The notes under the pieces are model-generated. The model searched no databases and had not been told where the DNA came from. It was given only the letters and a program-made list of their open reading frames with translations. A program made the translations under genes and the position numbers. 64,000 nt of DNA from Lichtheimia corymbifera B2541 (taxonomy: Eukaryota > Mucoromycota > Mucoromycetes > Mucorales > Lichtheimiaceae). The stretch lies in assembly GCA_000697475.1 (NCBI GenBank), contig JNEU01000777.1, positions 186,001 through 250,000 of the forward strand, in the 5' to 3' direction. Of this stretch, positions 1 through 13,640 are shown piece by piece (position 1 is the stretch's first letter; each line of letters begins with the position of its first letter).

Positions 1-2046
<2,046 letters not shown>

Positions 2047-2222
2047 CCAAATACCGATTCCTTTTATTCTGTTGTTTTTGCTTTGTTCAATTCTTGCTTT
2101 AAAAATGATGAAGATGCTATATTGTGTAAAACAGAATGAATCATATATAAATGTGAGTGAGTGAGTGAGTGAGCGAAAACGATGCGAAAACTACGTAGGA
2201 TGAGGAGAAACGATTGTAATGA

Positions 2223-3558
2223 TTAGGAGGGGGTCAAGGAGTCTTTCTTTCGTTTGAGCTTCTTGTGAGCGTGACCCGACGTTGATGATTTCCTTGCAGC
2301 AGGTGGAGAGCGTCTGTGTAATTCAGCCAAGCAATCATCGCAATACCAAGCACCTTTTGGTGGTGCATCCAAACCAACACAATCCATGTGGAACCATTCA
2401 TATGGACAATGCTAAGGATAGCGGTTGAAAAAGTTGTTCCACACCACCCTCAATGTTAAAAAAGAACTTACCTCGCCATCGCATGCTACCATCTCTCCAT
2501 AGGAAACTTGTCGACAATAGCAATACAGAGGTTCGTTTTCATTTTCATCACGCTCCTTTCGTTTCCTTGTTGGTTGCTTGATAGGTGGTGGTTCATACAA
2601 TGCTGCATCATCCAGAATATCATCGTCCTCCGCATAAATCGATTTTTTATCTGCACAAAGATCATGCAATAGGTTAGCAGTCTTGGCCTTTTTTCTTTGT
2701 AATACCAAATCATTTGTCCCACCATGCTTCACTACTCCTTTCCATCCACACCCCCCCCTTAATCCCAGCCAAATACTTACGCATGCGTGAATATCGCCCT
2801 GGCATGGATGATCGTGATGTTGAAGACCCACCAGGCTCGTCTACTTGTTCCAGATCATGTCCTAATCGATTCAAATGTCGATCCACCTAGATTGTCTCTA
2901 TGTGTAAGAGAGCGAGCCAAGTTTCCTTGCCAACCGTAACCCCCTTTCCCTCACAACACACCCACCCACACAACACACAGAGCACTACTTGTGCTACTGG
3001 GACCCAATCCCCCAACTTGCCAGTTGCAGTGCACCTTCGACAAGTTCAATGCGCTCAGCTGCTAGGTCCTCCAATTTGTCGTAATCTCGTTGTATCCGCT
3101 TGATCAGCACTGGCTCATTACGTAGCACCTTGTCCTTTTTTTCTTGTTCTGGATGGAACCATTGCTTGTGTAATTTGTCAAGGTCATGCTGGTTCATGTG
3201 CATTCGCCTCTCTAGATCTATGTTTGCTTAGTCAATATGTATTGCTATCCTCTACACTCGCATAGACTACCCATATCTCTCCCACACACATGTATGTACA
3301 CATAGTCTCTCTTTCTCTCACTCGCACACATGCTCCTTCGACTCTACCCTGCCCATCCTTTGTAATAAATACTTGCTTTTCGCAACGTCGTTTCTGTTTT
3401 GCAGTTCAGCCCAATGATACTTTATCTCGCTCGGTAAGTTTTCGAGGCCTAACGGGGATATGTTTATTGGCAACACTTAGGAGTGTACGTTGGTGCTTAC
3501 TTTGTACGTATTCTTGTAAATAACGACCACTGTCTTGCTGTATATCAGTGTAATCCAT
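2223..3558 (-). CDS. ING family PHD-finger protein
   Basis: Spliced minus-strand gene. The N-terminal ING helical region reads [20 protein letters not shown], then a coiled segment from about 3200 to 3021. The C-terminus holds a PHD finger: [18 protein letters not shown], then [11 protein letters not shown] and WYCDDC, with all zinc ligands (Cys4-His-Cys3). Supported exons are 3501-3558 (start MDYTDIQQD), one from 3448 down to about 3390, one ending at 3021, 2781-2886, 2472-2650 and 2223-2411. The join between the second and third exons is not resolved. The intron 2887-3020 appears to be GC-AG, since only that donor keeps the frame. ING proteins read H3K4 methylation within histone acetyltransferase or deacetylase complexes in the nucleus. 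Whether this is the Yng2, Pho23 or Yng1 type cannot be decided by eye. Confidence 0.9.
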
Positions 3559-3706
3559 GGGGGAGAAGGAAATTAAATGTGGAAGGTAAAGGATAATAGA
3601 TGCCCGATGAGCGTCGTGTGTGTGTGGGCATACGGAAATTGGATCATTGCACGTGATTCAAAGACATGACCAACGAGAAGCCATTGTTTAATTTATCACT
3701 CTTTTA

Positions 3707-6055
3707 TTATGCCATGATACCTCGTAATAATCCTTGTCTACTCGTTACTACAATCTCACGTCCTCCTACTACATTGACATCTATACCACGCACTTGTCGC
3801 TGAGGTCCAATCATTCCTGGTATGGCTGCTACGTTCTCCTTGCTGCCCATGATACGACCCGTTTCAATATCCATGACCATGATCTTGCCTTCCTCCGTCA
3901 ATAAAAAGAGAGATGTCCTCAACACATTATATGCAATAAACTTGATAGGCATTCCTCCACCTCCACCACCCTCGTCGTCCTCATCGCCTTGTTCATCCCT
4001 TTCAAATGTGTGTTCCAGGATAATGGAGGATCCTTTTCGAGGCGTATAGGGAAGATTGCTGTTGTCATTGCGGATCGATTTTAATCCAAGTCGCTTCAAT
4101 TGTGGTGTGCCCAGCTTCCACCATGGAAATACATGGGTATAATCTTCCATAATCTCATCATTGTCTTCTCCTTCTTCGTCATCATCGTCATCATCATGCT
4201 GATGTTGTTCTTGTCGTTGTCGTCGTTGTTGTAAGGGTCTCCAAACGGTTTCCAAAAGATAAGCAATATCCCATATTTTGACTTCAAGCTTATCGTTTCT
4301 GTTATCACCGACAGCAATAAGACGTAAGCCTCGTTCAACAAAGTCTGTGCTTGTACATGGATGTTGTTCATGATTGGACCAATAAGGTGGCAATACAATT
4401 GTACTTTCGAATCCCCAAGGCTGCACAATTTCATCCTCATCATCATCCTCCATGGTTGTTGTTGCTGTAGTAGTATTTGCATTGCCGTTGTTGTTGTTGT
4501 TCTGAGAAGAAGAATTCCATTGCAGCGTCCCGACCTTGACTCCAAAGCGCCAATCGTACAAGGTGAGTTCATTGGTATCATAACTTCCGGTGCAGATCAA
4601 ATGATTCAATTCTGGAGGATGTCGAAAGAAAATCATGCAACTGACTTTGTGGCCCATGTTGATACGAGTCAATACGACAGCCGATGAAGGTGGGCATGGT
4701 TCATTGGTACGCTGGATCATGTAACGAGGATATAAAGGACGAAAGAGACGCACCGATGGCTCCCATATGACTGGTTCAGTAGCTGGATCAACTGTATGGC
4801 GTTCACCACGAATATCAAATCGAATCAATCTTCCACAACCCGATATACTAGGGAAATCAGGGCCCATGACAAGCATGAATACTGTATAATCTGGATCATA
4901 AGCGTCGGGTATGGTTGTATGCTGGTGCTGATGATGATGATGATGATGACGATATCCCATGGTGGTCATATGGATCCAATCCTTTACAGGTTCATTCGGT
5001 CGACCCCATGACGTTTCGGAAAAGAAAAAGACATCACGACCCAGCAATTGACCGTCTAGCGCCAAATGAGCAAGGCATTGCGTTGTGCCATTATCATATA
5101 AACGATAAACCAAGATGGTACGCCATTGATCCACTCGATCATCACTATCATCCTCTGTCATCTCGGGTGATAATAAAGGTTGTCCAACGGCCAATGAGAA
5201 TAATCGAACCTTCTCGTGAGCCATGCGTACGGTTTGAATGCCGGTGATCTGACAAGATGTATCCAGGGGTCCAAAGTGCAAATCGAATTCACGGATGAGA
5301 CGCCAAGAAGGATATTCCCAAAATAAAAACTTGTGTTCAGCACGATCATGTCCAATCCTTCGATGTTTGCCAGTGGCTGCAATGCCTTGCTTTGTCTCCT
5401 TATCCACATCCACTACCAAAGGATCTTGTATCCGAAAAGGGGGTGGATAATCCATGTCAGCAGGAAAGGACGATGATGATGATGATGATGGCCAAGTAGT
5501 AATAGTAGGATTGAGCGGAGAAGAGAGTGAAGGCGGCAGTTTACGATATGCATTCTTGGGATGAGATGGCGTGGAACAAGAAGGTCGTGGGTATTCATCA
5601 CCCATCATCAACTTGCGTTTTTGTGGTAAGCGTCCTGCTTGAGAATGCTGCTGTTGTTGTTGTAGTGATAGATATTGATGATATTCTTCTTCGTCAGGTA
5701 CCATCTCGAATGATAATGACTTTGCTGCAGTGGTATTCTGTCGTGTGATATGTAGCATGAAGTCTTTCCAATCAATCAATGGTAGTTGCTGGGAGTTGCA
5801 TGGTATTTGTTGTGACCAAGTTGGGTAGTTGCTTTGAAAGGTATGGTACCATAAGTGGGAGTCTTGGGCAATTCTATAGAAAACACCCCAATGTCAATTG
5901 TCTCATTGCACACCAAGACGACTACTATCACCATTGCTAGTTCCAGCTTACCTGCAGAACCTTCGACACACAGCTTGAAGTTGCAACAAATGGTGTGCAT
6001 CCGTAACGAGGAATGAGAATATGCGATGTAATAGCTCGTCTGGTAGACTATCCAT
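3707..6055 (-). CDS. F-box protein with a large WD40-like C-terminal region
   Basis: Two exons, frame-checked: 5952-6055 and 3707-5873, giving 756 residues. The first exon starts MDSLPDELLHRIFSFL and continues LLQLQAVCRRFCR, a clear F-box for binding Skp1 in an SCF ubiquitin ligase. The splice restores RIAQDSHLWYHTF, the usual F-box tail. The rest contains scattered beta-propeller-like segments (IWEPSVRLF, LTLYDWRFGVKVG, LEVKIWDIAYLLE, IMVMDIETGRIMG) split by low-complexity insertions: Gln, His and Asn runs, a block of Asp near 4180 and a Gly run near 3960. Substrate unknown. The WD40-like assignment is weaker than the F-box call. Confidence 0.85.
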
Positions 6056-7071
6056 ATCTTGGAGCAATAAGCAAGTGAAAGAGAAAAGGGTAAATTATCA
6101 GTCCACTGCTGGTGAATAGTGAGAGAGAGAGAGAGAGAGATTGATCCTCAGCCGAGGACTGCTGCTGCTGCTGCTGCTGTTGTTGATAATGATGACGATA
6201 GTGGATTTGCTAGACTCTTGTTCTACTTGGTCACCTTTTCACCTATATCCCCCAATCCCTGTATTTCTATTTGTTGACATGTCATATTGCTTTTATATAT
6301 CTTGGACAACACTATTCTTCGACGTCTATCTCAAATCCTTCGCAATGGTTTCACAAGAATGCCGATTCCTGCAAGGATTAGAACTGCGCCTGGTTCAACC
6401 ATAGCGTGCTTCCTTGTCAGCGAGCTTTCCTATTTGTCATGCGGTACTACAATAAACAGAAAGATCGCCTTGTTGTTGGCTCTTTCTCTCTTTACGCACA
6501 TCTCACTTGTTTCATCGGAAGCACAAAAACGTGGTCGTATGATAACTTGTTTTGCCATTCCGAAAACCGGCATTTATATAAATCCCCCACCACCATATTC
6601 TTAGATTGCAAAACATGCAGTTCCGGTGCATGTATGTATACATATAGAAACGTGGCACTTGCTATTGCTTATCCATTTATATCTACACACATTGATTGTT
6701 GTGTATGCGTGATAACTGCCATCTCCTCTTTCTTTCTTTATGCACTCCTACTTTTACTTTTCTCCTTGAATAGTCCCAATTTCGTTGTTTTGACTGCTTG
6801 ATCCGGTGATGTATGATCTTTCTCGTGGCACATGGTCATTGTAGCACAATTCCACACTCTATCCCATTCCATTCCCAGGTCGATGGTGAGTTCCTTTTTA
6901 ATTGTGATGATAAAATTTGAACAAAGGATGATTGGATCGGGTGGGAGGGCAGGGAAAGAAGAAAACAAAAAGGGCATTAGAATAAGGTAAACTAAATATT
7001 GAGAGGAAGACGCAAGACGCTATCTATAGTAAGACATTAATACCCAGATCCTTTTTTATCCTTGCCTTGTA
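6056..7071. other. Intergenic region with microsatellites
   Basis: A (GA)n run at about 6121-6140 and a CTG run at about 6161-6182 are visible. Overlapping short ORFs (6141-6404, 6287-6604) show no recognisable domain, and their Leu-rich starts come from the CTG repeat. No supported gene. Confidence 0.4.
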
Positions 7072-7476
7072 TCATTTACCTCTGTATCGAGCAGTATAAA
7101 GAAAACACGTAACTGCATCCAATTCCTTGACGGTTTGATTGGCAAAGTGGCGAGATACGGCCGCTACTAAATCCTCTTTACTGGCAGACGGATCGATCTT
7201 AATCTTATGTACTCGTACGTATTTTCGTAGAACTGACAGGTCCAAGGAGTTGAAGTTGATCTGTGAACGAATGGGTCAGCAATCCGCACACACACCTGGG
7301 GTAGATTCTCTCCATTGTTGACTTGCCGTTTGAAATTCCTTTCCAACATTGTTGCCATCGGTCACTCGTCGTCTCTTTTCACGTTCACGGTCGCGATCTA
7401 TGCCAGGTTTTAGCGACGATGAGGGACTATTGGCTCCAATACCATTCATGGCTGCTGTCGAGCGTTTGGCTTTCAT
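7072..7476 (-). CDS. SAP30-like subunit of Sin3 histone deacetylase complex
   Basis: Small spliced gene. The first exon starts MKAKRSTAAMNG at 7476 and is basic and Ser-rich. The second exon carries the conserved Sin3-binding region: FNSLDLSVLRKYVRVHK, then DPSASKEDLVAAVSRHF and a final helix LDAVTCFLYTARYRGK before the stop at 7072. This pattern (hydrophobic helix, Pro-Ser linker, helix ending in RHF) matches the C-terminal SAP30 Sin3-binding domain. SAP30 bridges Sin3 and the deacetylase. The intron acceptor is clear (CAG just before ATCAACTTC), but the donor is not: the obvious GT sites give the wrong phase or a very short intron, so exon 1's 3' end is approximate. At about 110 residues it is short for SAP30, as in other fungi. 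Confidence 0.8.
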
Positions 7477-7681
7477 CGTTGGGGGTATGTTGTTTCTTAT
7501 AAAAGAGGAGAGGGGTGGACAAAAGAAAATGTAATGAGAAAGGGAAAGAGAAATAGCGGAATTCAACGTTTAGCCTTCTTTTCTTTTTCTAATTACAACA
7601 ACAGCTGCTGCCACCTCCACCTCCTCCTCCTCCTCCACTACCACCAACACACACGGGCCACCATTCCTCAGTCAATCCCAA

Positions 7682-8545
7682 ATGTCAATCCCATCAAAAA
7701 ACATGGCCATGCACACTGGTAAACGGAAACGCGCTCCATTGAGTAAACAACGACCACCTGATCCATCGCCACCCGAGCCAACATGTTCAATATGCATGCA
7801 ACCATACACACGCCGTACTTTTCTTCAACCATGCTTTCACTCGTACTGTTTTCTGTGTATCCGTCAGTGGATCAATATCGTGCCACAGTGTCCTCTTTGC
7901 AAGCAAGGGATTGATTCATTGATATACAACATTGATGAAGAAGCCAACACATTTCAAGAGTATACACTTGCAGACAACAAAGTGCACAACCCTCCAGAAG
8001 AACCACCCGAGATGACATTACAAGATCGTGTAGTGATGGCTCGAAGGCAACTTTATCAATCCCCCATCTCATCCGACAAGGCCTCTTATCCTCCTCCTCA
8101 ACCTCGTTATGCTCAAATCCAACTTGTCACCCCTGAATTAATGCCAAAGGTTTGTGTTTTCGTCCTATTGTATGACCCACATTTACTAATATAAGAGAGG
8201 CGAGTGCAGGCCAAGATATTTGTGAACCGAGAGATACCAGCCGTCATGGGTAAATCATGCGATGATTTCATTGAGCGCCACATCAACGCTGTATTGTTGA
8301 CTCCGCATGAATCCAACATGAAAGCCACCAAAAAACGATCCAAGACTACTTCTTCTTCAACGACAACAACAACACTCATGACCATGGATGATATTGTACA
8401 TGAACTCGGTGAATGGCTCACAATCGGTTCAAGGAATATGGATGGTGATGCTGTAGCACGCAAGTTTCTACAAGAGCTCATGGCGTTTCTGAAAAGTGGA
8501 TTGGATTATTGGACGTTTGTTTCATCAACAACCTACGACGATTGA
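7682..8545 (+). CDS. TOPORS-like RING finger protein, probable E3 ubiquitin ligase
   Basis: Two exons, frame-checked: 7682-8149 and 8210-8545, giving 267 residues. Residues near 35-85 form a C3HC4 RING: CSICMQPYTRRTFLQPCFH, then CFLCIRQW and CPLCKQGIDSLIYNI. The CPLCKQ-x-(I/F)DS(L/I) ending is characteristic of the TOPORS group of RING proteins. The rest is a PPEEPPE acidic-proline linker, a helical region starting AKIFVNREIPAVMG and a Thr-rich insert. An alternative start, MAMHTGKRKR, lies seven codons downstream. Nuclear E3 activity is inferred from family; substrates are unknown. Confidence 0.85.
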
Positions 8546-10673
8546 ACTTGCTTTATAAAGAGAACAATGGAACACGATTTGCTTTTGGAAAAGACCTATA
8601 TACCAGCTTCATGTCACTCTCTCCAACGCCCTCTCTAACACGATGATTTGCATAAATGACAAGTTTACACACGCGCACGTGACAATAGCATAGCACACAC
8701 GCACACACACGCACGCACACATGCATCTATTACTCTATATGGACCCGTATGCACCTGACCACCCTTAATATCCCTGCTTGTGACACTCAACATTGTTGGA
8801 GCAAACATGAAATAAAATGAATTCACCATGCAATTATCTTCATTTGATGTGGCTCCATCATAATTCCTATCTATAGAGCACATGCCTCTTCTCACCATGC
8901 TGGCTTTTGATTCTGTAAGCAAGAGCAGGCACCCACCGCATGGGGTCAGGGTCTTTGTCAAACCCAATATACGCCAACAAACGTAGTTTTAGCTCTCATC
9001 ACGAATATGTATGTATGCAGCTTGTCAACATAGCCCCTTGTATGCACCCATCACGCTAGCCATTGAGAAACATAAAGAAAACTTGGTTCAAACAATATCT
9101 ACTTTTTTTACCATTGACGTATTGTGTCATGCATAATAATGTCGCTTGAAAGAACAATGACCGCAACGTGCAAATGCTCCCTTCACGTTGCTTTCGCCCG
9201 TTGATAACTCTCCGATGTTTCATTATTTACTGTTTAACAGAGGCAAGTCGTCATTGTATATCACATACCAACAATCAATCCGCCTGATAATGAACATGCA
9301 ATTGGAAGCGCGTTCTATGATGTAACTTCGCCTTATGTATTTGATAAGGAGTCAAGTGCTAGAGCACAGTAGCAGTAAAGCATGCTGGCCTTCTCTTATG
9401 ACTGTGATACCACGGGGCCTTTTTCTTTATTAACGCTTGATTCATATACATGCAAAGAAGAAGGACCAAGACTGCTCACTCAACTTGAGGAGGCATGAAT
9501 CAGGGTAAATCGTTTCTCCACTGCACTCCGCTTGTGGAGGTTGCCGAAGACGTTACACAATCATAATTAGATAAGCGCTGTCAAAATCTAGATGGAAATC
9601 TTTTATACACTAAATTTTTGGTCCATCTCCTAGTATGTAAATATAGTAACTAGCCGTGGCCCCCCCAGGTTTGTTGCCATGGAGACCATAATAATAGCTG
9701 TCATTGCAAATTCTTAATCTTATTAGTGGCCAGCGATGGGGATACGTTGCAGTTAAGGATGAATGAAGAAGAATAATACATAGCCCTATGAATGGAAGCT
9801 GGCTGGTATCTGCAATATGGCGAGAATATGTATAAATATTCACGAGATCTGCGTTCTTGAACGAAGCTGACTGTGGCTTTGGAATCTATAAGGATCGACT
9901 TTTGGGCTACAATAAGAACACACACTGCACGTGATCAGTGATCAAGATCGACCATAATGCCATCAAGCGGTATTTATTTTGGCTTGGCGCAAGACGATCT
10001 CTTGGTACGATTGTCTCTTTATGGTGGTGTCAAAAGTTGAATGATTTCAAAATTTGTTTCATCTTACACACTAGTTCCAGTGACCGGGGGGAGGGGGTGG
10101 TGTCAGCAAGTATCCTCAATGACATGGTTTGTAAACCCTTCCCCCCAAGTCAGTTTCGTACCAATGAGGCATTCATGATGTCCTTTGGATGTACACTTTC
10201 TTTGTAGTATTGCAAATGGGGAATAGTGGGGCTTGTCGGCTACTAGGAAGGTTGACCGAACCAAGCTGGTAATGAAATTAAGGTTCAAGATTATGCATGA
10301 ATGACGATCTGACATAATAAGTACATCATTTATCCGTTGTTTTCTATGTTCCAAAGAAAGGGGGTCATCATGATGATGGATGTAGAAAGCAACATGGGAT
10401 AAAGCATTTGTTTGAGGCAGTAAGAGTGATATAATATTATTATTTACCCATAAGTGCATAAGATGTTACACTATTTACAAGTGATCAAATGAATGGGAAA
10501 ATAAGGAAAGTAAAGGGGGCGGATAATGATAATGTTGCTATTGAATGTAAAAAGGAGATGGGAGTGTGAGAGATTACTAAGTGGTACAAAAAGGTATGAT
10601 TCGGTGTTGGATGATGATGAAGATGATGAAGATGAATGATAGTGGATGAATGAATGCATGGAGAGAGAACAGT
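8546..10673. other. Long intergenic region, no gene seen
   Basis: About 2.1 kb without a convincing coding frame. A CA-rich microsatellite lies at about 8668-8722 (CACACG/CACACA). A G-rich patch occurs at 10085-10101. The part from about 10460 to 10673 is probably the 3' untranslated region of the arrestin gene on the minus strand. No tRNA or other RNA gene recognised. Confidence 0.4.
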
Positions 10674-11960
10674 TTACAAGCACTGACGAGGAACAATGTC
10701 ATCATAGTTGGGTAAAGCATTGCCTGTAGTGAAATGTTGAGCTTGGATTGCACACGAAGGACCCGTGGCTGCAGCGATAGCGTGAGCATAGCTTGGCAAG
10801 TCGCTTTGAGGAGGATGGCGCAACAACTCGGCCATCAACAAAGGATCATAGGGCATTGACGCAGTGCAATCTTCGTATGAAGGGATATCGTTACCCTTGT
10901 GTGTGGCAGGACGGAATGAAGGACATATCTTGATGGGCATTGAAAGGCGAATTTCTGTGACGCGATCGTCGTAGTCAGGGTCCATGACATGCAAAAAGAT
11001 CTTGAGACGATGGCGGATTTTGACGTTTTGGTTGAAGCAGTCGGCTTGGCATTTCTCAGGAGAAGCGGGTACAGTGATAGGAAGTGAGATTTGATCGAAG
11101 CCACGACGCAAAAGACCCGTTTCCTGGACGACACGGCTGTGGTTACGAGGCTTGTTGGTGCGCCCATCACGAATTGTGCGACATACGCTATATTCCACAA
11201 GCTGACAAGAGAGATGCATGATATCCACTTGCGGTGTCAATGTTGCCATGTGGCCAGAGAGCTCAATTTGTTCACCTTGACGTACAGCACGCACTGGAAT
11301 AGTAAACATGTAATCAAGTCGATTGTGCCATTGGTCTGCCAAGGTGAAAGGTTCATAATCAAGATGACTTGCTTCTTCTTGTGGGAGTCCATCTTCCATC
11401 ATTCCATTACCACCGGCACCAGATTCGGGTTCACGGCTGATATGAATAGTGCGTTTGCAATTGTAGTTTCTCAAGAACACTGTCGGCCGTTCAGCTACCG
11501 CTTCAATTTGATATCGCACCACATATGTATCATTGCCAACACGTGTCGATTCGGGTACATCAGGAGGAACCACAAAACAAAAGTCGCGGATATAAGACTT
11601 GGCAGGCAATGTATGGATAGGCTTATCGTTGGGTAGCAACGAAACGGATTTTTGTAGAATATTCTGGACCTGATGTTCGTAGTGATTCAATCCATTTCCG
11701 AGAGCTGGTTTCACAACATAAAGGCGTGTGTGTGTGAGCAACGTGGACAATGCATAACTTTCCCACCTCCTCAATAAAAGAGCCCAGAACCTAAATTTGT
11801 ACTTACGGATTGTTTGCTGCTTGCGGATATGGCCAGTCAAACGCAGGGTGATGTTGCGCAACTTTGTGGGTTGATCGAGATTGAGCTCGACAATGCCACG
11901 CAGTATGCAACCTGCTGGTGTCATGAGCAAATGATCATCTTCAAGATGAATGTTTAGCAT
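10674..11960 (-). CDS. Arrestin-related trafficking adaptor (ART)
   Basis: Start chosen at MLNIHLEDDHLLMTPAG, the usual first strand of fungal arrestins, although the frame is open further upstream to 12203. The arrestin N-domain (GIVELNLDQPTKLRNITLRL) is followed by FCFVVPPDVPEST and YVVRYQIEAVAERP, and the C-domain contains PVRAVRQGEQIELSG and GFDQISLPITVPASPEKC. The tail holds IPSYEDC, LPSYAHA and LPNYDDI: LPxY-like rather than PPxY ubiquitin-ligase binding motifs. ARTs recruit Rsp5/Nedd4-type ligases to membrane transporters for endocytosis. The stretch RKYKFRFWALLLRRWESY near 11760-11810 looks inserted and could be an unspliced intron (GTAAGT at its start), but no acceptor with a matching phase was found. 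Confidence 0.85.
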   Translation of the reverse strand: MLNIHLEDDHLLMTPAGCILRGIVELNLDQPTKLRNITLRLTGHIRKQQTIRKYKFRFWALLLRRWESYALSTLLTHTRLYVVKPALGNGLNHYEHQVQNILQKSVSLLPNDKPIHTLPAKSYIRDFCFVVPPDVPESTRVGNDTYVVRYQIEAVAERPTVFLRNYNCKRTIHISREPESGAGGNGMMEDGLPQEEASHLDYEPFTLADQWHNRLDYMFTIPVRAVRQGEQIELSGHMATLTPQVDIMHLSCQLVEYSVCRTIRDGRTNKPRNHSRVVQETGLLRRGFDQISLPITVPASPEKCQADCFNQNVKIRHRLKIFLHVMDPDYDDRVTEIRLSMPIKICPSFRPATHKGNDIPSYEDCTASMPYDPLLMAELLRHPPQSDLPSYAHAIAAATGPSCAIQAQHFTTGNALPNYDDIVPRQCL

Positions 11961-13640
11961 GGGATCAGGGATGTATGAAAAAGTATGTGGATGACAGATA
12001 AGAAAGAAAGAGAATGAAAAACAAAAAAGCGGAATGGACGATCTTTTTTTATTTAGTCCTGCGGAAATGCCGCATTGTGCTACCAAGTCATTGGCCATGG
12101 TGCATGTACTGGCCCTTGCACATTTTGATTGTACGCCATGGTTCATTATTATTACACACAGCACACAAGACAATAAACTAACTCCAATTGACCCCCATGA
12201 CAAACATCACCCTCATCATGATATCAATGACATGCTTATGATGTGCACGCGTGTGCTATATCAACTGGCTGTTAAAGATTATCTATGGGCTGAGTAATTG
12301 GCCTTTTTGTGTGTTGGGAAGGGTATTTTTTTTCGCCATGTTTCGGTTTCCTTACCGCAGTTGCCCACGAAACAAGGTTTGAACACACACCCCACATACG
12401 GTGTACAACTATGGAAATAAAAAGTAGCACGCTTGTATCGTGCGATCAGGTACGAATCGCTGCAATAGGCAACAAAGAATGGCACCAGCGCAAGATGTGT
12501 ACCTCATGACCTGCAGAGAATCACCAATTGTTGCAAGCAAAAAAAAAAGATGGTGACCCGGGCATTTGATTTTTACACCGACAATATGCACCTTGATCTT
12601 GCGGCTTTTATTTCTTTCACCGGTAGCGCCGAGAATGGATAATAAACAACTGCAGCGTGCCGATTGTCGGTAAGCAATAAGACTATACCTATGGATATGA
12701 TTACTAAGAGAGGGGGATTGTTTTAACAACATGACTATGACAATAGTAGCAGCCGCGTGATTGATACCGCGGATCACCCGAGTCAAAGAGAAAAAACATG
12801 TTCTTTTTCTTTCCCGTCAAACCCCCCACTCTTCCCCCCATCATTCCGGGAACCAACGACGACCACACCTTGTATCGATGGCAAGATAAATGAATTGAAC
12901 GGGGGAAAAAACGGCACACCATTACTTAGGGATGTTGTTTTTTTAAAGATGGACTTGTAGTCTAGACATTCCTTGATCTGTCAACCTGCTACTAGATATC
13001 CCGCATTTCACACACGTGACACTTTGATAACGCCGGCATATAAGGTTGTGGCGCATGTGCACAGCAGCTCCAAATTTGACTTCCACCTTTTTGTCGTTCA
13101 CCAATTCGGACGCTGATTAATCCAACAACATGTCCCATGTTGTTCTTTTTCCTCTCCCCCTCCTCCAATACAAATTGCACCATTCATTTCGTGATCCTTT
13201 TCCCAAATACTGATACGCACATAAGCAACACACACACAATATGGCACTGATGACCCATCGTACTAGCACGTGCTTATACATGATAATGGCGTTTATTTTG
13301 ATTAATCATCCATCCTTCATTAATCAGCAAATACAAATCGTGTGGATGGGGATGCTAAACAAGTGATAAAAGTGGTTGTTGTTTAGGTGGACGAGAATAG
13401 TGGGGTAGTCGCTGTAAGACTATAAGCGGGGTTCAATATAAGGGAAGGAGAGAACACAGCTAATAAGATAATGCTCCTCATTATTTGTCACAGAATAAAG
13501 TGTTTCCAGCTTTCCCTCCTCTGCTTTTATCGCAATCACCACATGCCGAACAAGGTAATGTATTATGAATAGTGCTGTTGTTGGTTGTGAGGTATTAATA
13601 TAGTTCTGAACAGACATTGTCAGGGAGCGAGTGCTGAGGA
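11961..13640. other. Intergenic region between the arrestin and the SSH4-like remnant
   Basis: No supported gene in about 1.7 kb. A TATA-like CATATAAGG at about 13037 precedes a 27-codon ORF at 13130 (starting MSHVVLFPLPLL), which has no recognisable homology. No SPRY-domain exon could be found here in any frame, which matters for interpreting the downstream remnant. Confidence 0.4.

Noticed and set aside
6141..6604. Leu-rich start ORFs (CTG repeat) at 6141 and 6287
   Set aside because: The hydrophobic start is a translated CTG microsatellite and the rest has no homology or splice context.
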